DNA of 64,000 bases from Bacillus sp. UNC438CL73TsuS30 (GCF_000482325.1 NZ_KI535297.1:186001-250000), one strand, 5' to 3'. Counted from the first letter of the stretch, positions 52,154-62,142 are shown. Translations and numbers: made by a program. Notes: generated by a model not told the origin, from the sequence alone.

Positions 52154-53200
52154 ATGAGTAAATTAAGAATTGCCGTTATTGGTTGCGGAAGTATTGCCAG
52201 GCACCGTCATTTACCGGAATATGCTGCCAATTCAAAGGTTCAGATTGTTGCAGTGTGTGACATTGTCAAGGAAAGGGCAGAAGAAATAGGTGGTCAATTT
52301 GGAGCGAAAGCTTTTAGTAATTTTGAGGAATTGCTTTTAGAAGCGGAGATTGATGCTGTATCCGTTTGCACCCCTAATTACTTACATGCTCCGATTTCCA
52401 TCGCTGCATTAAATGCAGGCAAACATGTTCTTTGTGAAAAGCCAATGGCTACCTCACAAGCAGAAGCGTTAGCAATGATTGAAGCAGCGAAGTCTAACGG
52501 AAAAAAACTAATGATTGCCCATAATCAACGTTTTGTTCCTTCACATGAAAAGGCCAGAAAACTAATAGAGACTGGGGAAGTTGGAAAAATCTACAGCTTT
52601 AGAACGGCATTTGGCCATCCAGGTCCGGAAAAATGGAGTGCAGATGGAGCACGCAGCTGGTTTTTCAAAAAAGAACAGGCATTTATTGGTGCGATGGGTG
52701 ACCTCGGTGTCCATAAAACGGATTTAATCCGCTATTTACTTGGCGAGGAAATCATTGAGGTCGCCGCATTTGTCGAAACAAGTGCAAAAACGAATAGTGA
52801 TGTTGATGATAATGCGGTTTGTATTTTGAAAACAGAATCGGGAATCATCGGCACACTCGCGGCTAGCTGGTCCTATGTGTCAAGGGAAGATAATTCAACT
52901 ATTATTTATGGTGAAAATGCGATTCTTAGGTTGGAAGAGGATCCTAATTTCTCATTGATTGTTCAGTATAAGAATGGGGAAACCGTTAAATATGAACTGG
53001 GGAAAATCCAATCGAATGAGGAGGGGGGCCAGGGTAGCTCACATGTAACCGAAAAGTTTGTTAACAGTATAGTAAATGATACAGTGCCTCCGATATCGGG
53101 CGAGGAAGGGATGAGATCCTTACAGGTCATTTTAGCCGCTCTTGAATCCAATGAAACGAAACAAATTGTGAAGCTTGGCACAAAGTCCATAGCTAAATGA
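52154..53200 (+). CDS. Gfo/Idh/MocA-family sugar dehydrogenase 1
   Basis: 348 residues with the nucleotide fold IAVIGCGSIARHRHLPEYA and the family motif HVLCEKPMATS. A C-terminal substrate domain includes GALMGDLGVHKTDLIRYL-type residues (seen as GAMGDLGVHKTD). Members oxidise sugar hydroxyls with NAD(P). ThuB in the rhizobial system belongs to this family, so this is a candidate 3-dehydrogenase of the imported sugar. GAGGAGG precedes the start. Confidence 0.9.
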   Translation: MSKLRIAVIGCGSIARHRHLPEYAANSKVQIVAVCDIVKERAEEIGGQFGAKAFSNFEELLLEAEIDAVSVCTPNYLHAPISIAALNAGKHVLCEKPMATSQAEALAMIEAAKSNGKKLMIAHNQRFVPSHEKARKLIETGEVGKIYSFRTAFGHPGPEKWSADGARSWFFKKEQAFIGAMGDLGVHKTDLIRYLLGEEIIEVAAFVETSAKTNSDVDDNAVCILKTESGIIGTLAASWSYVSREDNSTIIYGENAILRLEEDPNFSLIVQYKNGETVKYELGKIQSNEEGGQGSSHVTEKFVNSIVNDTVPPISGEEGMRSLQVILAALESNETKQIVKLGTKSIAK

Positions 53201-53210
53201 GGTGTTTTAG

Positions 53211-54233
53211 ATGAGTAAACTACGAATTGGGATTGTCGGTACCGGTGGAATTGCGGTCACCCGCCATATCCCAACCTTTCTACAATTAAGTGAAACGACC
53301 ATGATCAAGGGAGTCTATGATGTTGATTACGCACGGGCCGAACAGGTTGTATCACAGTTTAATAGTTTTAAAGTGTATCCATCCTATCAAGAAATGTTTG
53401 GCGATGTCGATGCCATTGTAATTTGTACACCAAATAAGTTCCATGCTGAAATTGCCATTGCAGCCCTTGAGGCCGGAAAGCATGTCCTATGTGAAAAACC
53501 AATGGCACTTACCGTTGCAGAATGCCAACAAATGGAATCAGCTGCAAAAAAATCAGGAAAGGTTTTAGCTGTCGCCTATCATTACCGTTTTATGAAAGAG
53601 GCTCAAGCTGCTAAAAAAATCATCGAAGCAGGTGAGATTGGTACCCCTCTGGTGGTACGCGTTCAGGCATTACGCCGCCGTAAAGTGCCGGGCTGGGGGG
53701 TTTTTACCAATAAAGAATTACAAGGGGGCGGCAGCTTAATCGATTATGGCTGTCATCTCCTAGATTTGGCACTTTGGTTAATGGGAGATGTAGAACCGAT
53801 TGAGGTTTCTGGGACTGCATATAATGCTTTAAGTAAAACCGCTGGACAGGTAAACGAGTGGGGTTCTTTTGATCATCAAACCTTCAATGTCGATGATCAT
53901 GTTTCTGCCTATATCAAATTTGCAAACGGAGCTTCAATGCTTTTTGAAACATCATGGTCGAATAATATTAAAGAAGATGTCGTTGAAAATATCAGCATAT
54001 CAGGTGACAAGGGCGGCTTAGAAGTTTTTCCTCTTCGTTTGAACTATGCCAAACATGGAATGTTGTTTAATAGTCAAGCTGTTTGGATTCCTGGAGAAGA
54101 TAAGCCAGATCTCCCTCAAGCAGAGAATTTTGTTGCGGCCTGCCTTGGGCACGCTGGGCTGGTGGTAAAGCCTGAGCAAGCAGTGAGAGTATCCCAAGTC
54201 ATAGAAGAGATTTATAGGAGCAGTCTGAATTAA
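53211..54233 (+). CDS. Gfo/Idh/MocA-family sugar dehydrogenase 2
   Basis: 340 residues with IGIVGTGGIAVTRHIPTFL, HVLCEKPMALTVAE and GGSLIDYGCHLLDLALWLMG. It is related to, but clearly distinct from, the preceding gene, which ends ten bases upstream. Two such enzymes in a row suggest oxidation and later re-reduction at different positions of the sugar. Confidence 0.9.
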   Translation: MSKLRIGIVGTGGIAVTRHIPTFLQLSETTMIKGVYDVDYARAEQVVSQFNSFKVYPSYQEMFGDVDAIVICTPNKFHAEIAIAALEAGKHVLCEKPMALTVAECQQMESAAKKSGKVLAVAYHYRFMKEAQAAKKIIEAGEIGTPLVVRVQALRRRKVPGWGVFTNKELQGGGSLIDYGCHLLDLALWLMGDVEPIEVSGTAYNALSKTAGQVNEWGSFDHQTFNVDDHVSAYIKFANGASMLFETSWSNNIKEDVVENISISGDKGGLEVFPLRLNYAKHGMLFNSQAVWIPGEDKPDLPQAENFVAACLGHAGLVVKPEQAVRVSQVIEEIYRSSLN

Positions 54234-54272
54234 GGCAGGACTCATTTTTAATCGAAAGGTAGTGAGTACAGT

Positions 54273-55241
54273 ATGCAGCTTGGTGTATTTACGGTCTTGT
54301 TTGCCGAAAAGAAATTTGAAGTAATGCTTGATTATGTAAAAGATTCCGGTCTAAATGCAGTAGAAATTGGGACCGGGAACTATCCCGGTAACGCACATTG
54401 CGATCTTGATGGGCTGCTTGAAAGCAAGGAGAAGCGTGAAGACTATCTGAAACAGATCGATAAACGAGGCTTAACGATTAGTGCCTTTAGCTGTCACGGT
54501 AATCCGCTCTCGCCTGATAGGGAATTTGCAAAAACATCTCATGAAACCTATGTAAAGACCGTACAACTGGCAGAATTAATGGGGGTTCCGGTTGTGAATT
54601 GTTTTTCCGGCACTGCAGGTGACCATGAAGGGGCAAAATATCCAAATTGGCCTGTTGCCCCGTGGCCAAATGAATATGGTGAAGTATTAAAATGGCAATG
54701 GGAAGAAAAGCTTATCCCTTACTGGAAGGAATGGGGGAAATATGCTGAGGATCGGAAGGTGAAAATTGGCCTTGAGCTCCATGGCGGTTTTCTCGTCCAT
54801 ACCCCCTATACGCTGTTAAAGCTAAGGGAACAAACCTGTGAAGCGATTGGTGCGAATTTGGATCCAAGTCATTTGTGGTGGCAGGGGATTGATCCGGTTG
54901 CCGCGATTAAAATCCTTGGCAAAGAAAAGTCCATTCATCATTTTCATGCAAAAGATACGTATATTGATCAGGAAAATGTCAATATGTACGGTCTTACTGA
55001 TATGCAACCGTATGGAAGTGTGCAGACAAGGGCCTGGTCCTTCCGCTCGGTTGGCTGCGGCCACAGTCTGCAGGATTGGTCCGACATGATGAGTGCACTA
55101 AGAACATTTGGTTATGATTATGTTGTCAGTATTGAACATGAAGATCCATTAATGTCCATTGAAGAGGGATTCAGGCGGGCTGTTCGCAACTTAAAAGCTG
55201 TCTTGATTGAAGAAAAGCCATCTTCTATGTGGTGGGTATAA
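54273..55241 (+). CDS. Sugar isomerase/epimerase, xylose-isomerase-like TIM barrel
   Basis: 322 residues: MQLGVFTVLFAEKKFE, GLNAVEIGTGNYPG, IGLELHGGFLVH, ANLDPSHLWWQGIDP and HFHAKDTYID supply the metal-binding Glu, His and Asp residues of the AP-endonuclease-2/xylose-isomerase superfamily. Members are isomerases, epimerases or 3-keto-glycoside lyases. In this operon a 3-keto-sugar isomerase or lyase is plausible. Confidence 0.88.
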   Translation: MQLGVFTVLFAEKKFEVMLDYVKDSGLNAVEIGTGNYPGNAHCDLDGLLESKEKREDYLKQIDKRGLTISAFSCHGNPLSPDREFAKTSHETYVKTVQLAELMGVPVVNCFSGTAGDHEGAKYPNWPVAPWPNEYGEVLKWQWEEKLIPYWKEWGKYAEDRKVKIGLELHGGFLVHTPYTLLKLREQTCEAIGANLDPSHLWWQGIDPVAAIKILGKEKSIHHFHAKDTYIDQENVNMYGLTDMQPYGSVQTRAWSFRSVGCGHSLQDWSDMMSALRTFGYDYVVSIEHEDPLMSIEEGFRRAVRNLKAVLIEEKPSSMWWV

Positions 55242-55301
55242 GATTGTTTTGGCTCGCTATAGTTAAAGCGGGCCTGTTATTTTTTAAAGAGGAGGTTTGT
55301 T

Positions 55302-56057
55302 ATGTCAAAATTAAAAGGCCAAATTGCTATTGTTACGGGAGTAAGTCACGAATTGGGCATTGGTGCTGCGATTTGCCGTAAGCTTGCCGCTAGCGGTGCC
55401 GAACTATTTTTTACTCATTGGAGAGCAGCCCGGGATTGGCCAAATAGGTTTCAGGAGGAAATGTGTGGGTTGGGAGTCACCTGTAAACATAAGGAGATTG
55501 ATTTAGCAAAATCAAAGGCTGCTTCTGAAATGATGGAAAGTGTCATTGATGAAATAGGATGCCCGACTATTCTCGTTAATAATGCGGCGCATTCTGAGAG
55601 GGATGGGTATAAGAGCTTAAATGCAAAATGTCTTGATGAGCACTATGCAGTGAACAAGAGGAGTACCTTCCTGCTTTGCTGCGAATTTGCCCGACATTTC
55701 GAACTGAATGGAAAATCTTTGGGCCGGATAATTAACATTACATCCGGTCAAGGATTAGGACCGATGCCCGGTGAGCTGGCTTATGCTGCGACGAAAGGTG
55801 CGATCGCTGCCTTTACAATCACCCTGTCTGCAGAGTTAGCACCATTGGGGATTACTGTGAATGCCGTAAACCCTGGTCCAACCGATACGGGTTGGATGAC
55901 AGAAGATATAAAAGCGTTATTAGCAGGAAAATTTTTAATGGGCCGGATTGGCCATCCCGAGGATGCGGCCCAAATAGTCGCCTTCCTGGCATCCAAAGAA
56001 GCAGAATGGATTACCGGCCAGGTCATCCATTCTGAAGGCGGATTTTTAAGAATTTAA
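55302..56057 (+). CDS. Short-chain dehydrogenase/reductase
   Basis: 251 residues with cofactor region VTGVSHELGIGAAICRKLA, NNAAH, the catalytic Ser in INITSGQG and the YAATKGAIAAF Tyr-Lys pair, and ending GGFLRI. The cofactor loop has VSHELGIG in place of the common TGxxxGIG, as in several ENR-like SDRs. It is the last gene of the LacI-controlled locus, with GAGGAGG upstream. Confidence 0.9.
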   Translation: MSKLKGQIAIVTGVSHELGIGAAICRKLAASGAELFFTHWRAARDWPNRFQEEMCGLGVTCKHKEIDLAKSKAASEMMESVIDEIGCPTILVNNAAHSERDGYKSLNAKCLDEHYAVNKRSTFLLCCEFARHFELNGKSLGRIINITSGQGLGPMPGELAYAATKGAIAAFTITLSAELAPLGITVNAVNPGPTDTGWMTEDIKALLAGKFLMGRIGHPEDAAQIVAFLASKEAEWITGQVIHSEGGFLRI

Positions 56058-56069
56058 TTAATAGAGTAG

Positions 56070-56116
56070 AAAGTGCCAGGCGCTATGTGAAAAATTCACA
56101 TGGTGCCTGGCACTTT
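56070..56116. repeat. GTGCC-type hairpin repeat
   Basis: AAAGTGCCAGGCGCTATGTG, AAAAATT, then CACATGGTGCCTGGCACTTT. It has the same core as the element at 46504 and may also terminate the sugar operon. Confidence 0.85.
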
Positions 56117-56302
56117 GCTCATTATTTCACTTAGTATCTGGACAATACCTACTAAATTATTAGTAGAGCAGAAAAAGTATGACAGAACAAAAAGAAAAAA
56201 GGAAAAACAAATAAAATGTGTTGCATTTACTTGTTTTTCGTTTTATATTTAGTTTAAATATTAAGAATATTTAAATATATATTAATAGAAAGAGGGATGA
56301 AC

Positions 56303-56350
56303 GTGTTTAGCCAACTAACAAAAGTTAGGCAATTTGACGCACCAGGTTAA
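56303..56350 (+). CDS. Possible 15-residue leader peptide
   Basis: GTG at 56303 lies six bases after AGAGGG and reads MFSQLTKVRQFDAPG then TAA. It stops 17 bases before a cre site. Translation is unproven. It could be a leader peptide or a relic of a longer gene. Confidence 0.3.
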   Translation: MFSQLTKVRQFDAPG

Positions 56351-56366
56351 GATTTTAGTAGGAATT

Positions 56367-56380
56367 TGTAAGCGCTCACA
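56367..56380 (+). promoter_or_regulatory. cre site of the AEP locus
   Basis: TGTAAGCGCTCACA matches the cre consensus TGWAANCGNTNWCA at every fixed position. Confidence 0.75.
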
Positions 56381-56540
56381 CCCTCTGTCTATCAGAAGAA
56401 ATCAAGTAATTCCAACCACTGCATGAATCCCAATCACGAAACTATTCATCTAAAAAACTCATTTCTTCCAGATCCTTCATTTTCCCAATAATGGGTGCAC
56501 TTCTCTTTTAAACTATAAAAATTAAAAAGGGGTTGTTTCA

Positions 56541-57590
56541 ATGAAAAAATTGGCTTTACTTATGACTGCAATTCTGATTATCTCCATTTTTGCTGCCGGA
56601 TGCAGTTCGAAAAGTTCGTCAGGAGGGAAAAAGGAGGAAATCACAGTTTACACGGCAATTGAAGATAACCAGATTCCTGCCTATATCGAGTTATTCAACA
56701 AGGTCCATCCAAATATTGAGGTAAAGATGGTGAGGGACTCAACCGGTATTATTGCTGCAAAGCTGTTAGCAGAAAAAGATAATCCTGTTGCCGATGTTGT
56801 CTGGGGCCAAGGAATCACCAGCTTAATTCCACTCGATGAGGCTGGTTTGCTAGAAGCATATAACCCGAAAAATATCGACCAAATTATGCCGACCTTTAAG
56901 GATACAGCAAATCCTGTACACTGGGTCGGAATGGATGGATATATGGCCACTTTTGCAGTTAATACCGTTGAATTAAAGAAAAAAGGCCTGCCAATTCCAC
57001 AATCCTACCAAGATTTATTAGATCCAAAATATAAGGGGCTTATTTCCATGCCAAATCCGGCCTCAAGTGGTACTGGATTCTTAACGGTCTCAGCATTATT
57101 ACAGTTAATGGGTGAAGACCAAGCTTGGGATTATATGAATAAGCTCCATGAGAATATCGGTATTTATACTCATTCCGGTTCCAAGCCGGCGAAACAAGCG
57201 GGAGAGGGAGAATTTCCAATAGGAATTTCATTTGACTACCCAAGCTTTAAAGAAAAAGAGTCAGGTGCACCAGTCGAAGTGGTATTCCCTAAAGAAGGTT
57301 CAGGTTGGGAAATGGAAGCAACGGCACTTATCAAGAAACCAAAAATCAAAAAGGCAGCTAAAACCTTTATGGATTGGGTAACAACGAAGGATTTCTTGCA
57401 GCTGGTGAATAAAAACTTTGCCGTTGTCTCAGAAGACCTGGGTAACCCGCTTCCAAAAGGATACCCTCAGGATCTACTAGATAAACAATTAATTAAAAAC
57501 GACTTCCAATGGGCAGGGAAACAGCGGGAGGCTATTTTAGCAGAATGGACGAAACGTTATGATTCGAAAAGTGAACCAAAAGAAGAGTAA
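56541..57590 (+). CDS. 2-aminoethylphosphonate-type ABC binding lipoprotein
   Basis: 349 residues with a signal peptide and lipobox FAAGC (Cys at 21), then EITVYTAIEDNQIPAYIELF, DVVWGQGITSLIPLDEAGLL and GISFDYPSFKEKESGAPVEVV. This matches the AEP/iron/spermidine binding group. Assignment to AEP rests on family style and on phnW downstream. It starts after AAAAGGGG. A long hairpin separates it from the ATPase gene. Confidence 0.88.
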   Translation: MKKLALLMTAILIISIFAAGCSSKSSSGGKKEEITVYTAIEDNQIPAYIELFNKVHPNIEVKMVRDSTGIIAAKLLAEKDNPVADVVWGQGITSLIPLDEAGLLEAYNPKNIDQIMPTFKDTANPVHWVGMDGYMATFAVNTVELKKKGLPIPQSYQDLLDPKYKGLISMPNPASSGTGFLTVSALLQLMGEDQAWDYMNKLHENIGIYTHSGSKPAKQAGEGEFPIGISFDYPSFKEKESGAPVEVVFPKEGSGWEMEATALIKKPKIKKAAKTFMDWVTTKDFLQLVNKNFAVVSEDLGNPLPKGYPQDLLDKQLIKNDFQWAGKQREAILAEWTKRYDSKSEPKEE

Positions 57591-57622
57591 CGTTTAACAA
57601 ACTTTAACCATCTTAAAAAGCA

Positions 57623-57672
57623 AAGAAAACTTTGCAAAGTTGGATTATTTATACACTTTGCGAAGTTTTCTT
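57623..57672 (+). terminator. Hairpin between binding protein and ATPase genes
   Basis: AAGAAAACTTTGCAAAGT and ACTTTGCGAAGTTTTCTT pair with one mismatch, followed by TTC. It may be a partial terminator. Confidence 0.75.
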
Positions 57673-57713
57673 TTCGGATATGAACGTAACGTAATAGGGA
57701 AAGGGGACTTTCG

Positions 57714-58712
57714 ATGGAACAGCTGCTGGATATTCAAAATGTAACGAAAACCTTCGGAAAATTTGTGGCGCTTGACCATGTTAATTTTTCTGTTCGCAAA
57801 AAAGAATTTGTCTGTTTATTAGGGCCGAGCGGCTGTGGGAAAACGACGCTGCTTCGGATCATTGCCGGCCTCGAGGAACCAAATTTCGGTTCGAAAATTT
57901 TACTAGAAGGAAAGGATATTACTTCATCCCCCCCGTCAAAAAGAAATTTCGGGATTGTTTTTCAATCCTATGCCTTATTTCCCAATTTGACGGCCTATCA
58001 AAATATTGCCTATGGACTAAAAAACAAGAAGTTATCGAAAAAAGTAATCGACGAAAAAGTTCGTGAAGCACTTTCTCTTGTTCATTTAGAGCATATTAAG
58101 GACCGTTATCCGGCGCAATTATCCGGGGGGCAGCAGCAGCGGATTGCCTTAGCAAGAGCGCTTGCGTTATCACCTACCTTCCTGCTCTTAGATGAGCCAT
58201 TATCTGCTCTTGATGCAAAGGTTCGACTAAAATTGCGAATTGAGATTCGTAAATTACAAGAAAAGCTGGGAATCACCACCATTATGGTAACGCATGATCA
58301 AGACGAAGCATTGACAATGGCGGATAAAATTGTCGTGATGAACAATGCAAGATTGGAGCAAATCGGAACACCGCAGGAAATCTATGAAAATCCAAAAACC
58401 CCATTTGTAGCGGATTTTATCGGGACAGTCAATATGCTGGCCCATGAGGGAACAACCGCTGCCATTCGGCCAGAACATATTCAAATTTCAGAAACTGTCT
58501 CAACTAGTAGTATCCAAACGATTGTAAAAGCAATGGAATTTCGCGGGGCTTTTTATCGGTTGTTCTTGGACATTACCGATCCAAACTATCAGGTTGCCGA
58601 CGGTTTACTAGCCGTCGATGTTCCCGCCTCAGTAATTAAAAAGCTAAATATTGATAAAGAAAGTGTTTTGAATGCCGAGCTGCCGCAAAACCATCTCGTT
58701 ACATACGCCTAA
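57714..58712 (+). CDS. AEP-type ABC importer ATPase
   Basis: 332 residues with Walker [10 protein letters not shown], Walker [13 protein letters not shown], signature [15 protein letters not shown], and the H-loop VTHDQDEAL, then a regulatory domain. It powers the fused permease that follows after 58 bases. The ribosome site AAAGGGG is before the ATG. Confidence 0.93.
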   Translation: MEQLLDIQNVTKTFGKFVALDHVNFSVRKKEFVCLLGPSGCGKTTLLRIIAGLEEPNFGSKILLEGKDITSSPPSKRNFGIVFQSYALFPNLTAYQNIAYGLKNKKLSKKVIDEKVREALSLVHLEHIKDRYPAQLSGGQQQRIALARALALSPTFLLLDEPLSALDAKVRLKLRIEIRKLQEKLGITTIMVTHDQDEALTMADKIVVMNNARLEQIGTPQEIYENPKTPFVADFIGTVNMLAHEGTTAAIRPEHIQISETVSTSSIQTIVKAMEFRGAFYRLFLDITDPNYQVADGLLAVDVPASVIKKLNIDKESVLNAELPQNHLVTYA

Positions 58713-58770
58713 GCGGTACCGTTAATCTGGCAATCGGGTAGAGGTGGAAAAGAATGTAGAGGTGATCTAG

Positions 58771-60573
58771 TTGATTAGTGAGGAACAGGTAATAAATCCA
58801 ACAGAGGTTCCGGTACAATCTAATGTACATCGAAAGAAAATCCGCCAAAAGACCGGTAAGACGGAATGGTTTCATAAATCCTTAATTGTCTTGATGCTTT
58901 TAGGACTAATTATTGGAATTGTCCTGCCGTTAATTCAGTTATTATTTGAAGCGCTAAAGGATAAAAACGGTGCCTATGCCGGGTTTGTCAATTTTGTCCA
59001 TTATTTTCAAACCCCATCTCTCGTTCAGTCTATGTACAATACCTTATATATTTCGATTATAACCGGAGTAATCTCGGTAGTGCTGGCGTTTTTTTATGCT
59101 TATGCATTAACCCGGACGCAAATCCGCTGGAAAGGATTTTTTAAATATATTGCTTTTCTTCCTTTGTTTGCCCCTACGATGATGCACGGGATTGCGCTGA
59201 TTTATTTATTTGGGAATAAAGGGGTATTCACTACCGGTTTTTTTGGATTTTTTGAAAAAATATTTGGAACGGCTCTAGGAATTGATATCCATTTATATGG
59301 CCCTGTTGGAATTGTCATCTCTGAAGTCATTTATACATTCCCGCAAGCGTTTTTAATTTTGATGGTGGCGATTTCTGTTACAGATTACAGACTATACGAG
59401 GCAGCCGAGACGCTTGGGTCTGGGAAAATGAAAAAATTTTTTACGGTCACGATTCCTAGTATCAAATACGGTTTAGTCAGCGCCTTTTTTGTTGCCTTTA
59501 TTTTAAGCTTTACCGATTTTGGGGCGCCAAAGGTGGTTGGGGCACAATATAACGTCCTTGCAACGGATATTTATAAGCAGGTGGTCGGACAGCAGAATTT
59601 GAGTATGGGGTCAACTGTTGGGATTATATTAATCATACCGGCATTGATTGCGTTTCTTGCTGACCGAATGATGCAAAGGAAACAAAGTGCTTCGTTTTCT
59701 TCAAAATCCGTTTCCTATAAAATTAAAAAAAATCCATGGCGTGACAGGGCTTACTTTGTATATTGCCTTTTGATTTCCTTGGGTGTTTTATCCTTAATCG
59801 GTGCTATCATTGCTGCTTCCCTTGTGAAGGTCTGGCCATATAATTTTTCATTAACGCTCGAGCATTTAACTTTTAAAAATGTCGCCGGGAATGGGCTTGA
59901 GCCTTATTTTAACAGTCTTTATGTATCGCTTATTACCGCTATTATTGGTACGATGGTCATTTTCTTTGGGGCCTATCTCATTGAAAAAACACGGTTTATG
60001 AAGGTAACGAGGCAGGTAAGTTACTTTTTATCGATTTTACCGCTAGCATTGCCTGGACTTGTTATTGGGTTAGCGTATATCTTTTTCTTTAATAAACCAG
60101 AATTTAATTTTTGGGGGTTGACGATTGTTAATCCGTTTCAATCCCTATATGGAACGTTTATGATCATCATCCTAGCGAATATTATCCATTTTTATTCGGT
60201 CAATCTCATTACGGCAACAACGGCTTTGAAAAAATTAGACAAGGAATTTGAGCCGGTTTCTGAATCCATGAATATTCCGTTTTATAAAACTTTTTTCAAT
60301 GTAACGGTTCCCATGTCGCTTCCAGCCATTTTGGAGATTGGAATTTATCTGTTTGTTAACTCAATGACTACAATCTCTGCGGTCATTTTTCTTTACACAG
60401 CGGATACGAAGCTTGCATCGATCTCGATTGTAAATATGACAGATGCGGGGGACACCGCTCCAGCCGCTGCCATGTCTTTCATCATTGTTCTCACGAATAT
60501 ATTCGTTCGGGTCGCTTATGAATTTGCTACCAAGAAAATTAGAAAACGAACGCAAGCCTGGCAGCAGCGTTAA
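58771..60573 (+). CDS. Fused double permease of the AEP-type importer
   Basis: This 600-residue protein has about 12 helices in two six-helix halves. Each half has an EAA-like loop (YEAAETLGSGKMKKFFTVTIPS at about 210; PVSESMNIPFYKTFFNVTVPM at about 505). Most phosphonate importers have two separate permeases, but a single large AepW-type permease is described for AEP uptake in other bacteria, which fits here. The start is TTG at 58771, six bases after AGAGGTG. Confidence 0.92.
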   Translation: MISEEQVINPTEVPVQSNVHRKKIRQKTGKTEWFHKSLIVLMLLGLIIGIVLPLIQLLFEALKDKNGAYAGFVNFVHYFQTPSLVQSMYNTLYISIITGVISVVLAFFYAYALTRTQIRWKGFFKYIAFLPLFAPTMMHGIALIYLFGNKGVFTTGFFGFFEKIFGTALGIDIHLYGPVGIVISEVIYTFPQAFLILMVAISVTDYRLYEAAETLGSGKMKKFFTVTIPSIKYGLVSAFFVAFILSFTDFGAPKVVGAQYNVLATDIYKQVVGQQNLSMGSTVGIILIIPALIAFLADRMMQRKQSASFSSKSVSYKIKKNPWRDRAYFVYCLLISLGVLSLIGAIIAASLVKVWPYNFSLTLEHLTFKNVAGNGLEPYFNSLYVSLITAIIGTMVIFFGAYLIEKTRFMKVTRQVSYFLSILPLALPGLVIGLAYIFFFNKPEFNFWGLTIVNPFQSLYGTFMIIILANIIHFYSVNLITATTALKKLDKEFEPVSESMNIPFYKTFFNVTVPMSLPAILEIGIYLFVNSMTTISAVIFLYTADTKLASISIVNMTDAGDTAPAAAMSFIIVLTNIFVRVAYEFATKKIRKRTQAWQQR

Positions 60574-60586
60574 TAAAAATCTTGTG

Positions 60587-60617
60587 GATGTAGAGAACCT
60601 CTACATCTATTTTTTTG
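60587..60617 (+). terminator. Terminator after the permease gene
   Basis: GATGTAGAG-AAC-CTCTACATC with TATTTTTTT behind it. Confidence 0.9.
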
Positions 60618-60715
60618 CAAAAATACCAAGTAAAACAAATAAAAACCAATTAAATAACGAAAAAACTATTCACAATTATCTGAAAACGTGGTATTCTTAT
60701 TTACAAGATACGTAA

Positions 60716-60729
60716 CGAAAGCGCTTGCA
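60716..60729 (+). promoter_or_regulatory. Weak cre-like site
   Basis: CGAAAGCGCTTGCA has the AAGCGCTT core of cre but two consensus mismatches. It is 36 bases before the MHS symporter start. Confidence 0.5.
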
Positions 60730-60765
60730 GACGTAGCTTAGTCCCAGAAAAACAGGAGGTTGTAT

Positions 60766-62100
60766 ATGTCGACAAAAGTTCATTCAAAGAAGGTGAGGGT
60801 AAAAGCATTAGTTGCTAGTTTGATAGGGAGTTCAATCGAATATTACGATTACCTTCTCTATGGAACAGTTGCTGCACTTGTGTTTAACAAACTTTTCTTT
60901 CCAAACTTCGATCCAGCGGTAGGGCTTCTGATTGCTCTCGCATCATTTGGAATTCCTTATTTCTTCCGTCCGCTTGGAGGAGTAATCTTCAGTCATATCG
61001 GTGATCGGCTTGGAAGAAAGAAATCTTTGGTTTTAACCCTTGCGATCATGGGAATAAGCACTGCACTAATTGGAGTATTGCCAGTCTATGAAAATATAGG
61101 TCCATGGGCTCCGATATTGCTTGTAGCTCTGAGGCTCATCCAAGGGATTGCAGTTGGTGGTGAATGGGGAGGCGCTGTCCTTTTAGCAGTGGAATATTCC
61201 GAGAAAAAGAAGCGTGGGTTTGCTGGCAGTGTTCCGATGATGGGAGCAGCCGTCGGGATGATTTTAGCCACGGCTACCATCTCTTTAATGAGATTGCTGC
61301 CGGATGCACAGTTCCTGGCATGGGGCTGGAGAGTTCCGTTTGTCGCGAGCCTATTACTTGTTATTCTTGGTTTGTGGATTAGGAATGGTCTAGAAGAGAC
61401 ACCGGATTTCCAAAAAGCAAAAGATGAAGGAAACGTCTCCAAATTACCGATTGCGGATACCTTTAAAAATCACTGGAAAGAAGTGATTTTAACAACTGGC
61501 GCAAAGGCAATCGAGACCGCACCCTTCTATATCTTTGCAACCTTTGGAATTTCCTACGCGACCAATACACTGAAGATGCCTGAAGGCCCTGTTTTAAATG
61601 CAGTAACCATTGGCACACTGATTTCCTTGGTCATGATTCCCACCATGGGCCATTTGTCTGACCGATTTGGCCGGAAAAAGATATTCGTGATCGGGACAAT
61701 CAGTGTCATTTTATTTTCCATGCCTTACTTCTTTTTGCTTTCAAAAAAATCAATCCTCTTATTAACCATTGCCGTTATGATCGGATATGCCATCTGGTCG
61801 ATTATCACCTCTGTTTTAGGCACCATGTTTTCTGAAATGTTTCGTGCAGAAGTTCGCTATACCGGTATTTCCATGGGCTATCAGCTTGGCGCAGCCATCT
61901 TTGGCGGTACCGCCCCATTGATCGCAACATCATTGGTCACCGCTTTCCATGGTTCCTGGATTCCGGCTGCAATCTATTTGATGTTGCTAGGTGTCATGTC
62001 CCTTATTTGTGTGAGTCTTATGAAAACCATGAGTGATAAAGAAAAAGATAAGCCGAGAAAACAAACGAAGCCATCACTCCCCAAAGCAGCAAGTAAATAA
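60766..62100 (+). CDS. MFS transporter, metabolite:H+ symporter (MHS) family
   Basis: 444 residues with 12 helices. SSIEYYDYLLYGTVAALVF opens helix 1, and DRLGRKKSLVLTLAIMG and the DRFGRKKIF repeat are the MFS loop motifs. MHS members import betaine, proline, shikimate or carboxylates with protons. In this locus it may carry a phosphonate or its product. The ATG at 60766 is six bases from AGGAGG. It is 42 bases from phnW and probably cotranscribed with it. Confidence 0.9.
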   Translation: MSTKVHSKKVRVKALVASLIGSSIEYYDYLLYGTVAALVFNKLFFPNFDPAVGLLIALASFGIPYFFRPLGGVIFSHIGDRLGRKKSLVLTLAIMGISTALIGVLPVYENIGPWAPILLVALRLIQGIAVGGEWGGAVLLAVEYSEKKKRGFAGSVPMMGAAVGMILATATISLMRLLPDAQFLAWGWRVPFVASLLLVILGLWIRNGLEETPDFQKAKDEGNVSKLPIADTFKNHWKEVILTTGAKAIETAPFYIFATFGISYATNTLKMPEGPVLNAVTIGTLISLVMIPTMGHLSDRFGRKKIFVIGTISVILFSMPYFFLLSKKSILLLTIAVMIGYAIWSIITSVLGTMFSEMFRAEVRYTGISMGYQLGAAIFGGTAPLIATSLVTAFHGSWIPAAIYLMLLGVMSLICVSLMKTMSDKEKDKPRKQTKPSLPKAASK

Positions 62101-62142
62101 GATCCCTTACCCAAAATATTATTTATAAAGGAGAATTAACAA

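Larger units (their letters stand above)
56117..56540. other. Promoter region of the AEP locus
   Basis: About 420 bases that are AT-rich up to 56290, then hold a short frame at 56303-56350 and a perfect cre box at 56367-56380, followed by about 160 bases of leader without clear structure. Confidence 0.55.
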
